NCBI GenBank assembly: GCA_035772405.1
Contig: JAYKKM010000114.1
Coordinates: forward strand, 1-64,000
Reading direction: 5' to 3'
Source: Chrysogorgia sp. JL179-B06
Taxonomy: Eukaryota; Cnidaria; Anthozoa; Scleralcyonacea; Chrysogorgiidae
Length of the DNA: 64,000 bases
Shown here piece by piece: positions 1 to 10,881 of this stretch. A model generated the notes under the pieces. That model searched no databases. It was not told where the DNA came from and worked only from the letters and a program-made list of their open reading frames with translations. A program made the translations under genes and the position numbers. Numbering within the stretch: the stretch's first letter is position 1; every line of letters starts with the position of its first letter.

Positions 1-399
1 ATGTAGTGCCTGCAATGAAAGCGCATACAAAGAAACTAAATAGTCAGTGGAGATCATTTAAACGATGGTCCTGTCTTTTTTTTTCCATCCACATAAAAGG
101 AAGAGACACTAACACAAGAGGAAAACCGTCAAGGACACAAATAATACTTGTAGTTAAATATACTAAACATCCATAGTAATAAAATTTATCATTTATAGAC
201 GATACAGGGTGTATAAAAACAAAACGAGACCTTTAGAAAGTAACCTATTGTTGTTAAGCACAAGATTTTATGCTCCTGGGAATTTAAAATAGCTTCTAAT
301 CGTATGTCAAGAATACTCCTCCTGTAATGAGGAGAAATGATTTGGAAAGACAGTTCCCTGGCGAATGCCCTATGGAATAGAGATAGTTTTTACCAAAGG
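1..399. other. Stretch without recognisable gene
   Basis: I see no conserved coding block, RNA gene or repeat unit here. It lies upstream of the LINE remnant and may be its decayed 5' part. Confidence 0.4.
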
Positions 400-2016
400 C
401 TAAATGGATTTTGTTTGGGAACCTGTTATCGACCTCCCTCTACAAACTGACTTTATAAATCCTTTTCGAGAGACACTCTAAGATGCTGCATGTGCTGAAA
501 AATAAGGAAATCTTGGTCCCAAGAGATTTTAACTTCGAGCTTCCTAGAATAAATTATGTCCTAAACCAATAAAGGAAATAAAGGGAGCCTTCTCTAGCTA
601 TAATTTGATACAACTAAGTAAAAAAGCTACGAGAATTTATCAAAGAACACCTCCACTTTATTAGATTATATTCGCTACACAAATTCTCCAAAGAATAGAA
701 CACTTGCCAAGAGTAATTCCATCTAGCCCTAAGGCGATCATGTCATGTTGGTTGTGGGGAGAAAGATCAACGCATATAAAAACCCTCAATGTACGAATGA
801 ATGTAAACATTTTGCAAATAATGATACCTTGGCTTTTTGTGAAGATTTTAAAGCTTGTTCTGGTAAAAAATCGTGGGAGATGTAAATGTTGCATGGGAAA
901 CATGGAAGGAGACAGTCCTGTCTAATCTGCAATATACAAGCAACCTCTTTGGGGCGTGAGGTGATGAGGGGAGTAAAATGCCCATAGGTTAACAATCTGG
1001 GACTAAAAAGCTTATGAATTGAAACGTGATTTCTGTCTAAGGACAGCAAGGAGGATCGGTGCCGTGATAGATTTGAGTGCTTACCGACGCTTACGAAATA
1101 AAGTATCAAATAGGATAAAAATTGAAAAACGGTCAACACCAAAGAAAATGCGATACAGGAAAATCTGGATAACCCGAAGGCTGATGATGAGATAATCACT
1201 GATAAATTATCTATTGCCTGAGATTTTCAACATGTTTTTTACTGGTGCTGCCCGCTTCGTCTAATGAAGGACTGTTCAACCAATGAGTACTTGTCAGTTT
1301 ACAGATGATAACTTTACAGATCAAGAAGTTTGAGCTGATGCCAGTGGATGAAATGTGCGTTTGGAAGCAATTGAAAGATCTAAAAATTAAAAAGTCTACT
1401 GGACTGAAACGTATTCCGGCACATCTTTTAAAGGAATGGGTGCTGGTGTTATAGCTTCCACAGTAACTTTTCTTGTAAATCTATCCCTGTCTTCTGGAAT
1501 TGGTACTGGACAAATGGAAACATTCAAGAGTTGTCCCCATATATAAATCAGGCGGGGCTGCGAAAATATGGATAACTAATCGACCGATTTCGATCCTACC
1601 AGTTATCTCAAAAAATTATCGAGAAAGCTGCAAATGCCCAGCACCAACAGTACTTACGGAGTTTTGAACCTATTAAGCTCGGTCCAATCAGGGGTTAGAC
1701 AGCATCTCTAGACCCTACAGCTGTGATCTACCTCAGTGATACGATTAGGAGAAATACTGATGCTGGAAGGCTGACGGGTGCCCCTTTTATCGATCTAAGG
1801 AACGCATTCGACATGGTACACTCACAATCCCTTTAACCGTAAACTAAAAAGGTTTGTTGTTGAACAACAAATATCCATGGCCTGGTTTACTAATTATCTT
1901 GCCAACAAAACCCAGGTAGTCGGCATCAGAGAAACGATCTATCAAGTCCTATGGAGGTACAAAGTGGTGTACCACAAAGGAGCATTCTGGGGCCTGTTTT
2001 GTTCACTATGTACATT
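400..2016 (+). pseudogene. LINE ORF2 remnant (endonuclease + reverse transcriptase)
   Basis: Decayed second ORF of a non-LTR retrotransposon, which would nick and copy its RNA into the genome. The endonuclease half is readable in pieces: GTCYRPPS near 420, a degraded RDFNFEL block (the usual GDFN) near 525, and an SDHVMLVVGRKINAY block near 735. Reverse transcriptase blocks follow: KSTGLKRIPAHLLKE near 1390, VVPIYKSGG near 1525, TNRPISILPVIS near 1575, DLRNAFDMVHS near 1793, and SGVPQRSILGPVLFTMYI at 1963-2016. The blocks are in different frames, so many indels are present. The catalytic FADD block is missing because the homology stops exactly at the TTAA that borders the next element. It resembles CR1/jockey-like LINEs, but the clade is not settled. 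Confidence 0.8.
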
Positions 2017-2969
2017 AAAGGAGCTATGTCACCAAGCGTGCGCATCGCTTCTGCGCATATTGTCAACTTGATAAACTTCAGGCTGTATTTTTCAAGTTTG
2101 CATATCCAAGATGGCGGCGTCAAGTAGTGATGGCGCACATGGCGGAAAACGCGAGAATTCGGGCCGAAAAAAAGAAAATACGAAAGTTCGGGAACATCAC
2201 AGAAAGGCTGGAATAGTCAGCACAAGCGATATATACCATTTTCTTTTACGATATTCGAGGCATGGAGAGATGCAAAATTCGAGAGCTGGATACAATCATT
2301 TAGTGGACAACGTACTTCGCCGCTCATTTGCTGTCGTTGGAAATATTCGGCAGAAGGTAAAGATAATAATAAGTTCTTATTTATGTTTGAACTCGATTTA
2401 CAGATGTGTAATTTATATTAAACAACTGAACTACGTTTATTTAACAATTTAAGGGAGAATCAGAATCGACAGCAACAAAAGCGAAAGAACAAAAACCGAG
2501 TCAAGTGATCGGGTGTGAGGCCACTGAATCCGAGAGAGAAACTTTGCCAAAGTTTGGTATTGATGGTAGTACTACAGGTAATCACAATGCATCTTTAAAG
2601 ATAGATGACATAGGGAAGAACAACATGATTAATTTGTAAACAAACCATGACTTAACGAACAAAAGCCACACATTCAGCTTATCTTGTGTTGTATATATAA
2701 ATAGACAATAGACCCCTTGTCTTTCTGTATACATCTTGCTGTATAACAAAGGTACCATGATCACGAATGCTTTCAAGAACATTTTGCCTACAAAAGAAAA
2801 TGTAAACAAGGCAAGGCAATGGATCTATTATGTAATGCTTTACTATGTATACAAGGCCTGCATTTGCTGTACATGTAAACTGCATTTGCTGGTGTACACT
2901 GTATTTGCCTACGATAACCTACTTCGAATGGATCACCTCATGTCTTAATAGCTTTAATAGTAAAATCTA

Positions 2970-3222
2970 CAATCCTGGCCAAAAGTAGCTGGGACAGTCA
3001 CATTTATTACCTACTCAAGTTTTACTAAATTCTCTTATCACACATACGAACCCATCCCCCCTCCCTTCCCCCCAACAATGTTGAATATAATGGATGCAAT
3101 GTGAACTATATGAGAATTATGTGTGCGTTGTCGTTTGAAGCACAAAAAAATACAACATTGATGGGGGAGGTGGATTTTTCAAGATCTCGACAACACTGTC
3201 CCACGACTTTTGGCCAGGATTG
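2970..3222. mobile_element. Tc1/mariner-like inverted-repeat element (MITE)
   Basis: A 253-bp sequence with ends CAATCCTGGCCAAAAGT and the inverse, continuing to about 28 bp, flanked by TA on both sides (2968-2969, 3223-3224). The GGCCAAAAGT core is typical of Tc1-like ends. No coding capacity. It sits in an intron of the Kolobok-like transposase gene, so it is younger than that element. Confidence 0.75.
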
Positions 3223-5164
3223 TAGCTAGAATGCAATTATGTCTTTAACGGTCCTACAACATCCACTCCAGTGAAAGGTGCAGAGAAGCACAACTTTTCC
3301 CCTTCAATCTGAGTCTCCAGTGTTGGAAAATCAAGACCCAAGTTTTATGGAGCATGATGTATTCACTTCTTGAAAGGTATTAACTGTATACTAGGACAAT
3401 TCAAAGGGTGGTGAGGGCAACAGGTTTTTACTTCTGAGACGACCAATACTTTTTTCACTGATGCAGGAGAGGCATGGGTTTTCCTTGGGTAATGTGGTTG
3501 GTAGCACAGTTTTCTCTCACAGAAGAAATGTGACAGGGCGGTTAATATAACATGTGATGATTAGTATTTGAAATGTATATAATAAAACCTATTTGTATTA
3601 ATGTAGTTCTACGAAGGAACCAGACAAAAGAAATACATCAATATTTACTGATGATGAGGAAGAGATCACTGATAACAGAAGTTCGGAGGAGTATAATTTC
3701 AGGTATGATTTGATAGTTTAATGTTCAAAAGTATTAATAAGAATCTGTCATTGACTGGTTGTTGGAAGCCAATTTCAGGAGAAAAACCCAACACCGCCTT
3801 TCACTGGACAATGTGTATTATTTGATGGTATTACTGTAAGATATGAATGTCTGTTTTACTACTTTATTTTAATAACACATATTTTTTTACAGTTCACATG
3901 ACATTACAATGTCAGCTATAGAAGAAATGAATGCTGAAGAAAACATGACTAAGAAAAAAAGTGACTCTGAGTAAGAAATATTCTAGTTTCCTCTTATTTT
4001 CTATGAATATTGGATTCTAGTTTTCCACTTTCTGAATTGCAAATTCTTACTGCTATAAGTGAGCTTCTGTGAGGCTTGCTATTATAACTAAAGTTTGCTT
4101 TATAATCTAAAAATTCCTTGGTGAAAAGTTTAATATATGGTCATAAATGTTTCATTATTAGTTCCATGGATCATGAAAACATGTCTGATTTGGATGATGA
4201 TGACATTTATGAATGACTGATGAAGCTCAGTTAGAAGATGAAAATACTATATTAGACCTCCCACAGCAGTCGCTTGTCACAACACAATTAACACTCACCT
4301 TTGGCCCACACCGAAAATTTGAGCAGATTGGATGACCTTTATTCAATGGAAGAGGAGTCCAAAATGGTACAAGAAAAAGAAGTTTGTATGCTCCCTTGAT
4401 TTGCTTCTTGACATTTCGAACGAGATGTCAAACACCTGGATGCACAGCAAACACAGATATCCAGCATCACTTCATTGGGGTTGCTTTAATAGTGAATTGT
4501 GTTTGTTCGATGGGGCATAAATATAGATTCTGCTCGTCGCATGAGCTGAATGATATTTATGCCAATAATCTTCATGCAGCTGCCGCAATCCTGTTGTCTG
4601 GGAGCCATTTTGCCAAAGTTGAAAGGATGGCAAAATTCTTGAATCTGGAATTTCTGTCCAGTTCATCTTACTACCGATTTCAACGACTGTATCTGATTCC
4701 CGAGATAACTGAGTGGTGGTTGTGGATGAGGAAAGAAGGTTCTCCAAGAGTTTTCTTGGAAAGATGTTGTCGTTGGTGGTGACGGTCAATTTGACTCACC
4801 AGGCTTCAATGCCAAGAATCTTTGTTACTTCATGATGGAAGTAAATTCAAACTATATTCTTGACATTGAAGTCTTGGATAAGAGACATGTTGGCCTTATA
4901 TCCAACAACATGGAAAAAGAAGCTGTTAAAAGGAGCCTTGATCGACTCAACAAGGATGTGAAGGTGGTGGAACTGGTAACAGATGCATCCACATCTGTGA
5001 AAGCATTACTTGGTAAGTTGATATTAATTACAATTCTTCATTTTTCTGTTTGAGGATTCATAACAGTTATCATTTTATAGAAACAATATTTATTAATTTG
5101 TAATTGTTATAATTTCTCAGGCAGAAAAAAACATAGTAATCACCATACAAGCATGTCAAAGAAA

Positions 5165-5304
5165 TGTGAAAAACACCACATATATTAGGTCCTGCAAAGC
5201 TTTTGACTTGTAAGCCTGGATATTATCACTGTTGAGTGATAATCAGTGAAGCAGACCTGGGCTTACAGATTGAAAGCTTTTGCAATGTGTTTGTGGTTTT
5301 TCAC
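5165..5304. repeat. Hairpin-forming inverted repeat in transposase intron
   Basis: Imperfect arms of about 50 bp. The left arm carries GCAAAGCTTTTGACTTGTAAG and the right arm its counterpart CTTACAGATTGAAAGCTTTT; the outermost bases TGTGAAAAAC and GTTTTTCACA also pair. Probably a small non-autonomous element; no clear target duplication found. Confidence 0.6.
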
Positions 5305-6988
5305 AAACCAAATGAAATGTAATTTATTATATTTCATTTCATTACAGAAGCAGAATATAAAGACACTGTACATAGCCTGGATATATGGCACAAGTCAAAG
5401 AGCATTAAAAAGTGTCTGACCAAGGTTTGTATTTTGTTCTACTTAATCATTTTGAGGATACTGGGCTTGGCAATAATCAACATACAATATTTAATGTATT
5501 GGCACCCAGCATATTTGTTGAGACATGATCTTGGTAATAACTTTTTAGTTGAGCAAACCAAATTCAATGAGGAGGATCAAAGACTGGTCAGCCCATATCA
5601 TAACACATTTCTGGAATTGTTCCAGTGTGTGCAGGGAAGATGAGACAACCTCTGATGAAAAAGCGCTTAAAGGTATTTTGTTGCTTTATTATCTGTATTT
5701 CAACATGTGTATCGTAAATAGAATTTCCATATGCATATACGATTGTGAATATTAATTGTAATTTATCTAAAAATTTTGTATAGGATAAATGGATTGGATT
5801 ACTTCATCATATCTGTAACGAGCACAAGTCGTTGGGTGGTCAATGTGACCATGAGGATGGTGCTCATGATGAAAGTATCCCATGGTTAGAGATAAAAACG
5901 TTATTGAACTTCAAAAAGTCATCCTAAACCTGGAGTTACTTGCCAGTTTCAAGTATTATACTCGTTTCAGGTAAGGAAGGTACATGTATATTGAAAAGAA
6001 GTCTACTCTATGTTGACCTTCATAGCAACATGTGTTGGGCAGAATAGAATGCTAATAACAATAAGTGTACCTTTAACCAACCTATGTACGTGTTAACCCA
6101 GTTGTGGACATTCACACTATTGCACCATCATTTTACTATTGTCTGATGCCAGATTATTTCACTTGTCAAAGGACCACTGGCCTAAAGGCTTAATGGAATA
6201 TAGAAAATGACATTGCACTTATATATTTTTTCATTTTTTATAGGCATACTGGTGGTATTGAGTGTGCGAATAGTCTTGGCTTGGTCTACACCCCAAAGCG
6301 AACACCTTTCAGGTAAATATCTCCAATGTGTGGTGCCCGTGCGGGTAGCATCTATACTTTTACAGCGGGTCTTTTGGACCAAACTTCCTCAAAAATACAA
6401 CAAGAACTTGAAGTTTTCAGTAAATTTTTTCTCGCTTTTTTTTACTATAAAAGCTAATATTTTTCCTCAACCATCGCTACTAACTTCCAGATAAAGGGCC
6501 ATGGCTCAAAACGTTGAAGTTCTTATTGTAGTTTTCAGGTAACAACTCTTTTGTTTATCAAAAAGGTTTGTTACACATGAAGTACATTATGTAGATATTG
6601 AAGTTGTCGTACATGTACTTAAAATTGACATTCTTTTAGCTATAGGGCATATAAAGCAAGAAGGCAGCTTACAGCCATTGACTGAATTATCATGTAAACC
6701 GTAAACAGGCAAAATCAAAGTCAGGGTGACAACATGGTCACAAGAAAGTACAATCCCAGGACCAGACATTGGGATAGGAAGGTCGTCAAAATAGCAAAGG
6801 GATATGAATATATTCCAGTACTGATATCAAAAATATTGAGGAGAAGGGCAGTTAATTTTGGGAGTGTCACACAAAAAGCTTCCCTCAATACAAGTGACCC
6901 TGCCCTGATTGCCCCAACTACTGCCCATGTACCACCACCACCAACAAAAAACATTGTAGAGCGAAAAAGCCGATTTGCCAAAGAGTAA

Positions 6989-7548
6989 TTGGACCGGCCT
7001 TGAACTTCTATGAATACAATAAATACAATAAAGGCATTAAAAGAATTTCAACCATTTAAATAGATTTATAACATGTATGTAAAAAATCAAACTTCATAAC
7101 AATACAAATTGACTATAAGACCAACTGCTGGTAAATGTTTCTAAAAACTGAATGTGCAGACCATCATTTCCTAGCCTATGTATAGGTGCATATTTTTCTG
7201 GAAGTTTGCAGGTTTATAAGTAATATTATATAAAAGTAGTGTAGTTTGTTTGGAAAAATGAGGTTATGCATAAAAATGACAAATACTGTATGTTCAGACT
7301 AGGCTTTGCAAATTGCAATATACATCAACATATGAGACTTTCACTACATGTAGTTAACTTGCTAAAAGTCATTGGCAAAAATTCCTTTTTATATTTCAAA
7401 TGCTGGACATTCAGTTCATTCAAACGTTGGCCAGTTGGTGGTATAATATAATCAACTATTTTACTTAATATATATTTTGAAGAAAAACAAAATGAACAAT
7501 TATGCTATAAATATTAATAAAATTGAATAACATAATGTCAACATAATG
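6989..7548. other. Gap between convergent genes
   Basis: AT-rich sequence between the two convergent pseudogenes of the Kolobok-like element. It contains AATACAATAAA-type runs after the transposase stop that could have served as polyadenylation signals. No further coding block seen. Confidence 0.4.
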
Positions 7549-9250
7549 TCAGTGGTCCCTGTATCCCATATAGATTCCAGTTATTGATGGAAATCTTTCT
7601 CTAATTTGCAACACAACACATGACTCGTCTGAAGGGCAGACTCGTCTGTTTCCTTTGCCAAGATGACCATGGCGGGCAAGAACAAATTGTCTATAGGCCG
7701 CCTTTCTGAATGCCCTGGTACTGTTGTCCTCCCGGTCATTGCGTATGTCCCCAGTATTTCTAATACATAGCTCCAATACATCCGGGTCAAGACATAACTT
7801 TGTAAACCGGGATGAATATGTGATGCATTTTTTCAGCGTGGCAACACTTATTTTCTATCTCTTATGGCATTGATCTACATTTGCCACAATCGCACCAATC
7901 TGGTGCACTACTTGGTTTTGGGTCCTGTACTGGACCTGGGCTCTGGGTGTCACTGCTGTTATGGGTATGTGGTTCATCAACCAGCTGTTGTGATGATGAT
8001 TCCCCAAACACACCCACATCTTCATCCAGTTCATCCTCCATAATTAATAGGGTTTCTACATAATCCATACTTCCAATGCCTCTTCTCAAGCTACGAATTG
8101 CAAGCTTTCTTACCATACCCTCATCTAATGTAGCAATAAAATCCTAAAATAGGTTGGAAATAACTTCGATTATATATTTTGCTCTGTAGATATTGATAGT
8201 TACACATGCAACAAGTATAAGGTGCATCTATATCTTTGGTATACCAAATTGCACTTGTTTGATTTAATGATTTAATTAACTTTCCCCACTATTACATACA
8301 ACAATTACATATACAAATAAATGAATAATAATAATAATAATTAAATAAAAGTAAATAAACAAAGGGAGGATAACAGTAGGAGGAAACTAAATCCCCATTT
8401 GAAAACTGTTTGTTTTTTGATAATCCATTATTGTTTAAAGGCTCTTGAAAATTGCTATGGTTTTTGGTAGCAAAAACAACTGCAACTGTATATATGTTGT
8501 TATTATAAATAACAACATAGAAGTTTCAGTGGGCTGCCAGCCCCAAATTATATTGAAAGTGGCCTATCCTTCAGATATTTGTAAGAAAATGCAAGTTTCT
8601 TTTTGTAATATAGTAAGTGCTCTCTACCTTGAAGTTGCTTCTTGTGCCTATGGCATACAGCCATATACATACTTTTTACATTATAAAATATTTATATCGA
8701 GGGTCAGAAGGTAAACACAAAATGTATACGTATACAGAGCTCAAAGACAAAGAACAAAAAATATTCACTCATTTTGTTGTATTAGCGAAAACGGTCTACC
8801 TTAACATCCTGTGTTCCTTTTGTCTTTGATCTTTCTTCAGGACTCTACGGCATCGTGGCTTAAACGGAAACCTTTCGCTTTGCTGGCACGTTTCTTTCTG
8901 CCTCTGTTTTCACGCTCCCTGTCTGAATTTTCTCCCATTGCCTAGCAGTAACAGAATCACATAATGTATTGTTATATCAAATAACAAATAAAGCTCATAC
9001 AAGTGAAGTATTGATTCATAGACTTACCTTATTCGTACAAGGTTTATTACGAGTATCACACTGACAATCATCTGAACATAGTGTATTATTTCCTTTGCAA
9101 GGACATCCTCGAGTTACATTCTCCTTTCTCTTGGTAGCTAATCGTATGAAGTCAACTGATTAACAAATTTAAAACAAAATACTCGTTTCGATATATGCAA
9201 ATATATGCAAATTCTGACTTACCATGTTGATTTGTAAATATTGTTTCGCG
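7549..9250 (-). pseudogene. P2X7-C-like zinc-binding protein, with CXC-type exon
   Basis: A minus-strand gene in at least four exon-like blocks. From 5' to 3': a Cys-rich block TRGCPCKGNNTLCSDDCQC (about 9138-9029); a basic block around GENSDRERENRGRKKRA (about 8945-8870); an acidic block beginning DFIATLDEG (about 8143) that ends in WCDCGKCRSMP (about 7862); then ENKCC, LCLDPDVLELCIRN and RQFVLARHGHLGKGNRR down to IRERFPS and the stop at 7549. WCxCGxCRxMP, a CC pair and LCLDxxVLExC are the signature I know from the P2X7 receptor C-terminal domain, which occurs as stand-alone proteins in many invertebrates. It is broken by TAA directly after 'SMP' (probably a former CAA) and by a one-base slip in the six-A run near 7838. 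Its place inside the element suggests it is the element's second gene rather than a receptor. Confidence 0.7.
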
Positions 9251-9384
9251 TTGAATCACTGCTTGAATGCTTCGCTCATCTCATGGCGGCATGTTATTCC
9301 GAGCGATTTCCGACAATTTCCGAAATAATTTTCATATGCGCAGAAGAGATACGCACGCGGTGACATAGCTCCTTTAAGAAGCGG

Positions 9385-10112
9385 ACCAACATTCTCTAAT
9401 ACAGCCTGATGGGTCATTGGGCCAAAATCACCATGTTGGGTGATGCAGCTGATGTGCTCAATGCTGCCGTCGAATGTCATTATTCCCAAGGCTGGTGTCA
9501 TTTCCTTGACCATACTCCATGACCCCCTCCAGCAATTCTGTTTGGCAACATTGGCAACTGCACCTACGAAAATTAAGTTAAAGCATGTCTACATTTTCGT
9601 GTATATACAAGTCACGATATAGAATAGTGAATTATACTATTTATAACACACTGTACCACAGATATTTATATATGTTTACAACTTAGCCTATAAAGTTGTG
9701 TCATTGATAGAAAGGCAAATTTATATAAGGCAATGCTTTATATAGAATCTCTGACAAGGTACTTTATATCCAATATATTTACTGACAATAGGCATATTCA
9801 TAATGTAAACACGTGCACAAGGTATATTTATAAATCAATTTTAGTAAATCCATTTACCACTGGTTTGAAGGTATTCTGCCGTCGCTTCTCTGCTCTAACG
9901 TCGATGGTAGTATTCCATCCGGATCATCTGGGGTATCCACAACTTGACCTGGTTCTGCCAGTGGTTCATCATCATAAGCGAAGCTATGAGATGTCTACAT
10001 TGCATGCTGATCCCGAAGTACTTGTAGTTGTATCGTCATCAGACGTGCTCTTAGAGTTGATAGTCGAACTTTCTGATGTATTCGCGCTACGATCGGACTC
10101 GTTACTCGACAT
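9385..10112 (-). pseudogene. Unassigned minus-strand exon fragments
   Basis: Two coding-looking blocks outside the right end of the Kolobok-like element. One (about 9562-9378) follows a TTTCGTAG acceptor and reads ...EMTPALGIMTFDGS...HGDFGPMTHQAVLENV, open to the element border; I do not recognise it. The other starts at ATG 10112 with an MSSNESDRSANTSESST Ser-rich stretch, shifts frame, and continues as SYDDEPLAEPGQVVDTPDD (about 9990-9880). Ser-rich starts followed by an acidic 'DEPLA' patch are what I recall from the N termini of P2X7-C-like proteins, so this may be a first exon of such a gene. The relation to the C-terminal blocks across the element border is unclear. Confidence 0.35.
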
Positions 10113-10139
10113 CCCCTCAGAATATAGATTGTTATATAT

Positions 10140-10500
10140 AGTAATTTAGCTTTCCTGTAGAAAATATAGTTTTATCCTCAAAAATACACGAGAAATCACT
10201 GCGAATACCTCAAACGCTATATAAGTCTATAGATTACTGTTTGCTTTGCCACTTCCGTCCATCTTCTGACGTCACAGGACACCAAAATGGCGGCTTAAAA
10301 AGTTCGCATCTGATAACGAAGTTTGGAGGCAAAATTAGACCACTTCTACTCAACGTACGATGCTCATACATATATCAAACTGCTTCTAAAAACGTGAATA
10401 TCTTTTTAAGCCAATAAAAAAGGGGTCGAAAAATTCGTTTCAGTAGCACTTTAAACATTTACGATATTGAAACAAGACTATATTCTACGGTGGCCCATAT
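10140..10500. other. Non-coding stretch with a possible second TTAA transposon end
   Basis: No gene seen. At 10451-10454 a TTAA is preceded on the plus strand by the inverse of AGTGCTACTGAAACGAA. That could be the terminus of another TTAA-targeting element family, but I could not find its partner end. Confidence 0.3.
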
Positions 10501-10501
10501 A

Positions 10502-10780
10502 CGCAGTGTACAAATATATATTCCAGTGCACAAATATATATTCCAGTGCACGAATATATATTCCAGTGCACAAATAAATATTCCAATGCACGAATATATA
10601 TTCCAGTGCACAAATATATATTCCAATGTACAAATATATATATATTCCAGTGCACAAATATATATTCCAGTGCACAAATAAATATTCCAATGCACAAATA
10701 AATATTCCAATGCACAAATAAATATTCCAATGCACGAATATATATTCCCAGTGCACAAATATATATTCCCAGTGCACAAG
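10502..10780. repeat. 20-bp minisatellite, about 14 copies
   Basis: Tandem array with unit CACAAATATATATTCCAGTG. Variants swap ATATATA for AATAAATA, CAGTG for CAATG and CACAA for CACGA; some units are one or a few bases longer. Because three units make 60 bases without a stop on the minus strand, all three minus frames stay open and give spurious Tyr/Ile/Trp-rich ORFs. It ends about 100 bp upstream of the zinc-ribbon/HECT gene start. Confidence 0.95.
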
Positions 10781-10881
10781 AGTAACTCGAAGACTGGGAA
10801 CGAGCCAGACACATGAGTTAGACCTGACATGCATACAAGCGTATGCATAACATGAATAAAGTCAGACATTAATTTTTAAAA

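Larger units (their letters stand above)
2111..6988 (+). pseudogene. Kolobok-like transposase pseudogene, copy 1
   Basis: Multi-exon DDE-type transposase. Exon 1 starts at the ATG in 'AAGATGGCGGCG' and runs to a GTAAAG donor at 2356. Later blocks are a Cys-rich CQTPGC...CSMGHKYRFCSSH region (4420-4545), the segment ending in EWWLWMRKE (4735), GGDGQFDSPGF (first Asp codon 4781-4783), VELVTDAS (second Asp 4982-4984), HKSKSIKKCL (about 5390), DKWIGLLHHICNEH (about 5785), HTGGIECANSL (candidate Glu 6260-6262), and the basic C terminus KYNPRTRHWDRKVVKIAKGYE with a stop at 6986-6988. It is dead: one extra G near 4738 shifts frame just before the GGDG motif, and comparison with copy 2 shows a missing G at about 6683 that creates a TGA after 'AID'. 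Both catalytic Asp codons survive. Superfamily assignment is from recall of the motif set. Confidence 0.75.
2019..9373. mobile_element. Kolobok-like DNA transposon, copy 1
   Basis: A complete 7.36-kb element. It starts AGGAGCTATGTCACC directly after TTAA (2015-2018) and ends with the inverse directly before TTAA (9374-9377). The ends are inverted repeats of about 40 bp (2019-2060 and 9334-9373) differing by one indel and two substitutions. TTAA target duplication is a known property of Kolobok and piggyBac elements; the encoded transposase fits Kolobok better. Inside are a transposase gene on the plus strand and a P2X7-C-like gene on the minus strand, meeting tail to tail near 7.0-7.5 kb. The left flank is LINE sequence but the right flank is not, so one border may be rearranged. 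Confidence 0.82.

Noticed and set aside
7862..8116. Genuine P2X ion-channel gene
   Set aside because: No transmembrane or extracellular P2X domain nearby; only the C-terminal zinc-binding-type domain, inside a transposon.
10459..10869. Long minus-strand ORFs rich in LEYIFVHWNIY
   Set aside because: Translation of the 20-bp minisatellite in three frames; no family or codon signal.
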